A DNA stretch of 57,313 nucleotides, from NCBI GenBank assembly GCA_038212215.1, contig JBBQUT010000031.1, positions 1 through 57,313 of the forward strand, given 5' to 3'. Source of the stretch: JALZAI01 sp038212215 (lineage in GTDB: Bacteria; Actinomycetota; Actinomycetes; Mycobacteriales; Jatrophihabitantaceae). This document shows positions 51,812-57,313 of the stretch, one piece after another. Every line of letters begins with the position of its first letter. Position 1 is the first letter of the stretch. The position numbers were made by a program, and so were the translations under genes. The notes below the pieces were generated by a model. That model did no database searches. It worked only from the letters and a program-made list of their open reading frames with translations, and had not been told where the DNA came from.

Positions 51812-52417
51812 ATGACGAAGCCGCCTGCAGGCGGGTCCGCCTCCGCGCCGAGCACGAGTGAGTTCGGCGCGACGACCATCTCGGGTACTGCGAGCACGGA
51901 CCGAGACGGTGCTGACCGCAGCGGAACTGGGCGTGTCGGTTCTCTCGATGAGCGGGATTCGGGCTCCCCCCGTCCCGCCGGGCACCGAGCGGACGAGGCG
52001 GCGCGCGATGCTGCCCCGGCCAAGGCCACGACTGTCGCGGGTGTCCGCTCGCGCGACCGAAATCGGGGGCCGCGGCGCGCGCGCCTGCAACTCCGCCACA
52101 TCGACCCGCTCACCGTGCTCAAGTTCAGCTGTGTGCTGGCCATCGCGTTGTTCTTCGTGTGGCTGATAGTGATCGGCGTGCTCTATGGCATCCTGGACGC
52201 CGGCGGGATCATCGACCACATCAACGAGGCAGTCACCACGATCAATGGCGCAGGCTCGAAGGCGCCAGTCACGGCGGGCATTGTCTTCGGTGGGGCTGCG
52301 ATCGTCGGCGTGGTGAACATCGTGCTGTTCATCGCGCTAACGACCATCGGTGCAGTGATCTACAACCTGTGCGCCGACCTGGTCGGCGGGATCGAAATCA
52401 CCCTCTCTGAGCGGTGA
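51812..52417 (+). CDS. DUF3566 membrane protein, Rv0007-like
   Basis: 201 residues. The first 90 are polar and disordered-looking (Ser, Thr, Pro, Arg). The DUF3566 domain follows with two membrane helices: LKFSCVLAIALFFVWLIVIG and VVNIVLFIALTTIGAVIYNL, with the characteristic LCADLVGGIEITLSE ending. AGGAGT lies five bases before the ATG, two bases after gyrA. Function unknown; the neighbourhood suggests a link to the division or envelope machinery. Confidence 0.92.
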   Translation: MTKPPAGGSASAPSTSEFGATTISGTASTDRDGADRSGTGRVGSLDERDSGSPRPAGHRADEAARDAAPAKATTVAGVRSRDRNRGPRRARLQLRHIDPLTVLKFSCVLAIALFFVWLIVIGVLYGILDAGGIIDHINEAVTTINGAGSKAPVTAGIVFGGAAIVGVVNIVLFIALTTIGAVIYNLCADLVGGIEITLSER

Positions 52418-52428
52418 CGGGCACCGGT

Positions 52429-52459
52429 TTGACAGGCCGCGACGACCGGCCGGTAAGGT
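52429..52459 (+). promoter_or_regulatory. Promoter of tRNA-Ile
   Basis: TTGACA (52429-52434, perfect) and TAAGGT (52454-52459) with a 19-bp spacer; the tRNA begins 16 bp after the -10 element. Confidence 0.65.
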
Positions 52460-52474
52460 TCTTTTCGCGCCCGC

Positions 52475-52548
52475 GGGCCTGTAGCTCAGACGGTTAGAGC
52501 GCATCCCTGATAAGGATGAGGCCGGAGGTTCAAGTCCTCCCAGGCCCA
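52475..52548 (+). tRNA. ileT: tRNA-Ile (GAT)
   Basis: A 74-nt cloverleaf. Acceptor arms gggcctg and caggccc pair perfectly; anticodon loop CTGATAA gives GAT; the T arm is ggaggttcaagtcctcc. CCA is not encoded (the next bases are ccc). Same place as in M. tuberculosis. Confidence 0.97.
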
Positions 52549-52611
52549 CCCCGCAGTTGCTGAATGAGTGCAAGCAGTTGACGATGACCTGAGCAGGAGA
52601 GGTGAGCGCCG

Positions 52612-52734
52612 GTGACCAGGCCAATCCTGATCGTGGCCGGCGCGCTCAGCGCGGCGATCGCGTTGCTGCGCCGGCGCAAGAGCCAGGCCGACGCCGCGCT
52701 GTGGAGGGAGGCGACGTCGGACACCTCGCGTTGA
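52612..52734 (+). CDS. DLW-39 family microprotein
   Basis: 40 residues starting at GTG: a hydrophobic helix (ILIVAGALSAAIALL), a basic patch (RRRKSQ) and the ending ADAALWREATSDTSR, which is the DLW-39 pattern with AALW in place of DLW. AGGAGAGG lies upstream. Such proteins are nearly always found between the DUF3566 gene, tRNA-Ile and tRNA-Ala in actinobacteria. Function unknown; probably a small membrane protein. Confidence 0.75.
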   Translation: MTRPILIVAGALSAAIALLRRRKSQADAALWREATSDTSR

Positions 52735-52751
52735 TCGGCGAGCCGGTTTTC

Positions 52752-52824
52752 GGGGACGTAGCTCAATTGGCAGAGCACCGCCTTTGCAAGGCGGGGGTTG
52801 AGAGTTCGATTCTCTTCGTCTCCA
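52752..52824 (+). tRNA. alaT: tRNA-Ala (TGC)
   Basis: A 73-nt cloverleaf. Acceptor ggggacg pairs with cgtctcc (one G-U); anticodon stem ccgcc/ggcgg with loop TTTGCAA, anticodon TGC. CCA is not encoded. Its 3' end is directly followed by an integrase remnant, so it has served as an attachment site. Confidence 0.97.
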
Positions 52825-52826
52825 CA

Positions 52827-53040
52827 CACTGAAGGCCCATGTTTACTGGGCTATGGCATCCCCGCCGACGGGTGTCAAGATCGACAACTTCCTGCCTGGG
52901 CAACGCCGCGGCAACGAGAGCCGCGCGAGCAGCGAGATCGAGGGCGTCCGCGACCTCGTCGAGCCGGTCGGAGAGCAGGTGTCCGTAGAGGTCCAGTGTC
53001 ATAATTGCCGATTTGTGTCTGATATGCGGGTGATCCCGTC
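52827..53040 (-). pseudogene. Tyrosine integrase, C-terminal remnant
   Basis: Only the C-terminal end is left: HKSAIMTLDLYGHLLSDRLD, which is the terminal block of tyrosine recombinases including the catalytic Tyr in LDLYGHL, then DEVADALDLAARAA. Upstream (higher coordinates) the frame is lost. The reading frame runs on through the 3' end of tRNA-Ala, as expected when an element has inserted at the tRNA. The catalytic Arg-His-Arg part is missing, so it is not functional. Confidence 0.75.
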
Positions 53041-53044
53041 GGTA

Positions 53045-53291
53045 GTCGGCCAGTCTTGGTGACTGGTTGATCGACCTGCGAGGAGACGCCCCATGAACGA
53101 GTTTGTGCGCTGTGTGGCGAAGTTCGTGCGGATGGAAGCCACCAGGCAGATCTCGGCCAGCCCTGGGTGATCGAGTGGATGGCGCCCTCGGAGTAGCCCT
53201 CCACGCGCAGCATCTGCTGGTAGCGCTCCACCAGGTTGCGCGAGCGGGACACGATCACTGAGAAGTCGGTACTCGCGGGCTTATCGAACAT
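53045..53291 (-). pseudogene. Unrecognised fragment of mobile DNA
   Basis: A possible reading starting MFDKPASTDFSVIVSRSRNL and continuing VERYQQMLRVEGYSEGAIHS, which looks like genuine protein, then degenerates. I do not recognise the family. It lies between the integrase remnant and another broken gene and is probably a decayed gene of the same element. Confidence 0.4.
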
Positions 53292-53429
53292 CGGGCCGCT
53301 TCTGGTAGTGCGGGTGCAGTGCGGTGGGTTGGAGAGCCGGCGTGGGGCGCGGTTGCCGGTGCGAGCCTCTGTATTCTGCCGACGGCAGGGCAGGGCTGGG
53401 TGCACTCGACGAGCATCTCGCGCTCCATC

Positions 53430-53871
53430 GCGGCCACGTGCGCGAGCGGGGTGCCGGTCGCTGCCGCTGAGCCGATGCGCCTACTGCCGGCACAGCACGC
53501 CGCCGACGACATCGAGGTGCACGCCCAGGACCGCGCCCACACCGCGCACCCGCTCCAGCTCGGCGGTGTCGACTGGACGGAGATCGCGCAGCGCACCGGC
53601 TACCTGGACGCGCGGATCGCCGCGATGGCCGTGACCGCCTGGACAAACTGCAGTCCTGGATCTGGGACATGGCGATGCGCGGCGATTACCACGCCGCCGA
53701 GGTGGTGCTGAAAATCGTGGGCCGCCGCTGCACGATCATGGGTTTCGACAGGCCCGGCGACACCGACCTCGCCGCGGCGCGCACGGTCCTGGTTACCGGG
53801 TCAGCGAGCAGTACAGTGCCACGCTGCAGTCACTCATCGCCGATACCGAAGCCCGCGAGGGTGGCAGATGA
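53430..53871 (+). pseudogene. Frameshifted gene of mobile element, terminase-small-like style
   Basis: Three reading-frame pieces join into one protein-like sequence: AADDIEVHAQDRAHTAHPLQ and VDWTEIAQRTGYLDARIAAM, then after a frameshift near 53640 SWIWDMAMRGDYHAAEVVLK and RCTIMGFDRPGDTDL, then after a second near 53795 SEQYSATLQSLIADTEARE and a stop. The pattern resembles small DNA-binding or terminase-small-type proteins of actinobacterial mobile elements. Not functional as read. Confidence 0.5.
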
Positions 53872-54377
53872 CCACGCCCACCGTCAGCGCCACGACGTAG
53901 CTCGTCCACGTCATCGCGACGCCGGCGCCGCAGGGTCGAAGACGTTCACGGGTTCCGCGGCGGCAAGCGCGTGCTGACGGTCGGAACCCGAGGTGAAGGC
54001 TCGTCACCCGTGTTCGGCGCTGGCGCGCGGCCAAGGTCGATCTGCGCTCGGCCAGACGGTCGTATAGCCGGGCCGCAAGCGCGGCTCACAGCCGGCATCA
54101 TCCCGGTTGCCGCCCATTTCACGATTTTTTTACAGGCATCGCTGAGACTTGCGGTCGTCGCCGGACTCCGGTCTGGTTTCTTGAGAGCGGGAGGGAAGCC
54201 GCACGTTGTCGTTGGTGTGCGGCTGGCTGCGCCAGCGGCGATTTCGACCCGTCGGGCTGTTGGCTGTCCGGCGGGGGTCGGGCTCCATCTGGGAGGCGCG
54301 AATGATCAGAATGTCGACATCGGCAACCCCTGCCCCTGTGTCGAGCGGGTCGCTCAACGCTATTTCTTGGAGTCGGT

Positions 54378-56045
54378 ATGCCTACACGTAGAGCTGTGCT
54401 GCAAGCTAGCGCGGTGGCCGCGCTCGGCCTGGCGGGAGTCAAGCTCGGGGAGGCGAGCGCCGCGGACACCGGGGCCGGTCGGCTGGCTCTGAAGAACACG
54501 CCGGTCCCGTTTGCGGGAGTATTTCGGCGCCCGCCCGAGTTGACGCCGTACGCAACGGGCGTCGATGCCGAGGGACCATTCGAGCGGTTCGCCCTGACCG
54601 CCCGACTGGGCCAACTCAATATCCTGCCGGGGTTGTCGACCACGGTGGCCGGGTACAACGGCATCTTCCCCGGGCCCACGATCCGGGCCCGGACTGGTGC
54701 CCGCTCTGAGGTGCGGGTCCGCAACGGGTTCCCGGCCAAGGGCCTGGTCTACCCGCAGGCCATCGATCTGGCCACTCACCTGCACGGCTCTGAGTCGCTG
54801 CCCCAGTACGACGGGTACGCCAACGACATCACCGTTCCCGGATTTGTGAAGAACTACCACTACCCCAACACCCAGCCGGCGACCACACTGTGGTATCACG
54901 ACCACCGGCACCTCGTCACGGCCCAGAACGTGTACTCGGGGCTGGCAGCTTTCTACCCGATTTCGGACCCGTTCGAACAGGCACAGTTGCCGCAGGGCGA
55001 GTTCGACGTACCCTTGATGATCTTCGACGCGTTGTTCAACGCCGACGGTTCGATCGCGTTCAACGTGAACGACACCAAGGGGTTGTGGGGGGACATCATC
55101 ATTGTCAACGGCGTGCCGTGGCCGACGATGAAGGTCAAGCCCCGCATCTACCGTTTCCGGGTGCTGATCGCCTCGATCGGTCGTTCGTACCGCCTCACGC
55201 TGTCTAACGGCGACCCCGTTCACATCGTCGGCACCGACGGGGGCATGGTGCCGGTGGTCCAGACCGTGGCGTCCTGGCGGCAGGGCACCGCGGAGCGGGT
55301 CGAGATTCTCATCGACTTCCGCCAGTACAAGGTCGGGCAGACGGTCGACCTGCGCAATTTGAGCAACAAGAACAACATCGACTTCGCCAATACGGACAAG
55401 ATCATGCGTTTCCAGGTGGTGGCCGACTCGGGCCCGGCGTCCAGGATCACCACTATCCCCGCCACGTTGGACGCTGGCCCGGCGCCGGACGCAGCTGAGG
55501 GCGGCATCCGCCCGATGGACCTGACTCCGGGGATGGCGGTCGCAAAACGAAATCTTAGGTTCGAGCGCGACGGCGGCGAATGGACCATCAACGGGGTCAC
55601 CTGGTCGGACGTGGAGGCGAGCGGCTTCACGACGCTGTGCGCTAACCCGAAGCCGTACACCGTCGAGCAGTGGACCATCACGAACAGCTCCGGGGGCTGG
55701 TTCCACCCGGTCCACCTGCATCTGATCCAGGGGAAGATCATCGCCCGAAACACCAATGGCGGCAAGCCGTTCGCCTGGGAACTCGGGCCGAAGGACGTCT
55801 TCTACGCCGGCGAGGGCGAGAGCGTCACCGCGCTGATCCAGTTCACCACCCAACCCCACGGGGAAGGGAAATACATGATCCACTGCCACAACCTGACCCA
55901 TGAGGATCACGACATGATGGTGCAGTTCGCGGTGGGCGATCCTGCACAAAACAACCCGATCACTTCGGACCCGCCAGTCCCCGACACCACACCGGTGGGG
56001 TCCTTCCCACCGGTGTACCTGCCGGGATTCCCGGCCGGGACCTGA
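54378..56045 (+). CDS. Multicopper oxidase with Tat-type signal
   Basis: 555 residues. Signal: PTRRAVLQASAVAALGLAG, twin arginine plus hydrophobic segment, so exported folded with copper. Copper ligands: DLATHLHGSE, LWYHDHRHL, WFHPVHLHLIQ and IHCHNLTHEDHDMM, covering the type 1, 2 and 3 centres. The type 1 axial residue appears to be Met. Overall similar to CotA/phenoxazinone-synthase-type or bilirubin-oxidase-type laccases. The lipoprotein gene follows after one base, so they are an operon. Likely oxidises Cu(I), Mn(II) or phenols outside the cell; which one is not shown. Confidence 0.9.
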   Translation: MPTRRAVLQASAVAALGLAGVKLGEASAADTGAGRLALKNTPVPFAGVFRRPPELTPYATGVDAEGPFERFALTARLGQLNILPGLSTTVAGYNGIFPGPTIRARTGARSEVRVRNGFPAKGLVYPQAIDLATHLHGSESLPQYDGYANDITVPGFVKNYHYPNTQPATTLWYHDHRHLVTAQNVYSGLAAFYPISDPFEQAQLPQGEFDVPLMIFDALFNADGSIAFNVNDTKGLWGDIIIVNGVPWPTMKVKPRIYRFRVLIASIGRSYRLTLSNGDPVHIVGTDGGMVPVVQTVASWRQGTAERVEILIDFRQYKVGQTVDLRNLSNKNNIDFANTDKIMRFQVVADSGPASRITTIPATLDAGPAPDAAEGGIRPMDLTPGMAVAKRNLRFERDGGEWTINGVTWSDVEASGFTTLCANPKPYTVEQWTITNSSGGWFHPVHLHLIQGKIIARNTNGGKPFAWELGPKDVFYAGEGESVTALIQFTTQPHGEGKYMIHCHNLTHEDHDMMVQFAVGDPAQNNPITSDPPVPDTTPVGSFPPVYLPGFPAGT

Positions 56046-56046
56046 G

Positions 56047-57024
56047 ATGCGTGTGGCCGTCCGCGCGGCGGCTACCTTGATGATGGTCCTCACAATGAGT
56101 GGGTGTACGGCGGGAACCACCACGACCCGTCTAGCCCCAAAACCGCCCGAAGCCGTTGTGGTGGCCGATGTCGGCCCCGATGTGGGCAATGACCGACCCC
56201 ACGTGACCTACGACGGCCTGATGGTCCGTCGCCGGGTGGTAATCGCCATCCGCTCCATCCCCGACGCCGACCTCATCTCGCTGCGCAAGCAGCTAGACCG
56301 CGCGGCGGCTCGTCGTCACACGACCCTGTCCACCATCTCAGCCAGCGTGCTCGACGCGGCCGTGCTCGATCGCCTGGAGCCAGATCTTGTCGTGGCCCTG
56401 CCCGCCGACGCGACCCGTGCCGACGCCGGGCAGCTGATCGATCCGGCGTCCGTGGAGGGTCGCAGGATCACCGCCCACATACAGAAGTACGACGTCGCCT
56501 CCGTGCTGGTCCACGATCTGCGGTTCACGGTCACCGCGGCCCGCCCGGCCGTCCTGTCGAATGCCATTGCGCGGGAAGGCATCCTTTCGGATGCTCTCGG
56601 GAACTACACAACAACCCTCGCCCCCCATGAGCTCAACATCGCCTACACGGGACCATTGCTCAGCGATCACCTGGTCGAATCTGTTCGTGTAGGGATCGCC
56701 CGGCCCGCGCACATCGAACCGACCGTCGTAACCGTCTCCCCTCGTTCAACGACCGGGGTCGGTGTGGACATGGCCAAGGAGCCGACACCGGCACCCGAGG
56801 TCATCCCTGCGTCAACCGACCACCACCACCACAGCGCAGCACTCGCAACCGTAGTCGCGCGCTCACACTCACGTTTTTGGCCCGTCGCAGTTCCCGGCTT
56901 TATCGCGCTCCTCAGCCTCACACTCCCTACTGCTGCTCCTGATCAAGAGAATCAATGCACCCAACGAGAGCAAGCCAGACTAGCCCGCGCCTTCCTGCTG
57001 CTCGACGGTGGCACGTGGCCTTGA
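56047..57024 (+). CDS. Lipoprotein of unknown function
   Basis: 325 residues. Signal peptide ending in the lipobox LTMSGC (Cys20), so anchored to the outer face of the membrane. No catalytic domain recognised. Near the C-terminus there is a DHHHHS cluster that could bind metal, then a hydrophobic segment (FWPVAVPGFIALLSLTLP) that could be a second anchor. It directly follows the multicopper oxidase. The extreme C-terminus overlaps the convergent gene, so the true end may be altered by rearrangement. Confidence 0.75.
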   Translation: MRVAVRAAATLMMVLTMSGCTAGTTTTRLAPKPPEAVVVADVGPDVGNDRPHVTYDGLMVRRRVVIAIRSIPDADLISLRKQLDRAAARRHTTLSTISASVLDAAVLDRLEPDLVVALPADATRADAGQLIDPASVEGRRITAHIQKYDVASVLVHDLRFTVTAARPAVLSNAIAREGILSDALGNYTTTLAPHELNIAYTGPLLSDHLVESVRVGIARPAHIEPTVVTVSPRSTTGVGVDMAKEPTPAPEVIPASTDHHHHSAALATVVARSHSRFWPVAVPGFIALLSLTLPTAAPDQENQCTQREQARLARAFLLLDGGTWP

Positions 57025-57313
57025 CCCCGTTTGGTGGCCACGGGGTTTATGTCGACGGCGCTCAAAGCTGGGGATGCTGCACGAACTGGTGACAGTTCGG
57101 GCGCGGCTATGAGCGGGTTGCGGACCGCGCGGTGCCAGGCCACCGCCAGCACCGCATCGCGCAGCTCGGGCGGCATGTCCGGCAGCGTCGGGGCGAGCTG
57201 GTCGGCGACCTGTTGCCCGAGGCGATCGGCGTCAGCGACCGTGGTGTTGGCGTCGACCCAGCCTTCGACCTCGACGCGCAGTGTTCGGCCGGTCCAGCGG
57301 GCTCGGGCGTCGG
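56952..57313 (-). CDS. Probable cation diffusion facilitator, C-terminal part (cut by window edge)
   Basis: About 120 residues visible. ARWTGRTLRVEVEGWVDANT and TVADADRLGQQVADQLAP have the shape of the cytoplasmic dimerisation domain of CDF metal efflux proteins. The membrane part would lie beyond the window. The tail after PPELRDAVLAVAWHRAVRNP is unlike the family and overlaps the lipoprotein gene by 73 bp. Neighbouring a multicopper oxidase, a metal-export role would fit, but the assignment rests on one domain. Confidence 0.45.
   Translation of the reverse strand, partial: DARARWTGRTLRVEVEGWVDANTTVADADRLGQQVADQLAPTLPDMPPELRDAVLAVAWHRAVRNPLIAAPELSPVRAASPALSAVDINPVATKRGQGHVPPSSSRKARASLACSRWVH

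Larger units (their letters stand above)
52825..54377. mobile_element. Eroded integrative element beside tRNA-Ala
   Basis: About 1.55 kb with no intact gene. It starts at the tRNA-Ala 3' end with the integrase remnant, contains at least two broken genes, and ends before the multicopper oxidase gene. From about 53872 to 54377 I see only short broken frames. I could not identify a second copy of the tRNA 3' end to define the right border. Confidence 0.6.

Noticed and set aside
52835..52851. Hairpin gccca/tgggc after tRNA-Ala as terminator
   Set aside because: Only five pairs and no T tract; it lies in the integrase remnant and could be chance.
1..57313. CRISPR array associated with the CHAT protease
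   Set aside because: No regularly spaced repeats were seen anywhere; the short tandem repeats have no spacers.

Overview
This window is high-GC chromosomal DNA from an actinobacterium (class Actinomycetia). The evidence is the gene order around the replication origin. mutT4, the Rv3909-like membrane protein gene, murJ, trxB, trxA, cwlM, a GNAT gene, parB, parA, rsmG, jag, yidC, yidD, rnpA, rpmH, oriC, dnaA, dnaN, recF, dciA, gyrB, gyrA, a DUF3566 gene, tRNA-Ile and tRNA-Ala follow the Mycobacterium tuberculosis origin almost gene for gene. Many GTG starts, an acyl-CoA carboxylase epsilon subunit and an actinobacterial-type Ino1 agree with this. The genus cannot be fixed from the sequence.

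Bases 1-10270 are metabolic: the 3' part of katG, a GNAT/acyl-CoA synthetase fusion (protein acetyltransferase type), a zinc alcohol dehydrogenase, two small translationally coupled genes of phage-like appearance, a secreted VWA/solute-binding protein, a lone Rossmann domain protein, and an accE-accD pair. Bases 10500-16923 hold the most unusual locus: two paralogous ECF-like sigma factors, each followed by a member of one small uncharacterised family, then a cytoplasmic-type subtilisin protease and a TPR-CHAT (caspase-like) protease, all on the + strand with short gaps. I read this as a candidate protease-gated sigma factor switch. That is an inference.

Bases 16964-26935 hold an Lrp regulator divergent from a dimethylargininase-like gene (both promoters look leaderless), a haloalkane dehalogenase, a beta-carbonic anhydrase, ilvE, a padR-ino1 pair with a perfect palindromic operator, an AlgH-family protein, an MFS transporter, the CCA-adding enzyme and mutT4. 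Bases 26932-36463 hold envelope and redox genes (DUF6049, murJ, trxB, trxA, cwlM), a GNAT, an aminotransferase and a nitroreductase. sigM and rsmA, which sit between murJ and trxB in mycobacteria, are absent here.

Bases 36445-41745 (minus strand) are parB, parA (with an embedded parS), rsmG (with a problematic start codon), jag, yidC, yidD, rnpA and rpmH. The dnaA upstream region and oriC (43785-44130) carry DnaA-box-like sites. dnaA, dnaN, recF, dciA, gyrB and gyrA then run on the + strand, followed by the DUF3566 gene, tRNA-Ile, a 40-residue DLW-39-type gene and tRNA-Ala. Immediately after tRNA-Ala lies about 1.5 kb of decayed mobile DNA with an integrase C-terminal remnant, then a Tat-type multicopper oxidase, a lipoprotein and a truncated likely cation-diffusion-facilitator gene, probably a metal-handling group. 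Short tandem duplications, mostly of 15 bp, occur at several places across the window.
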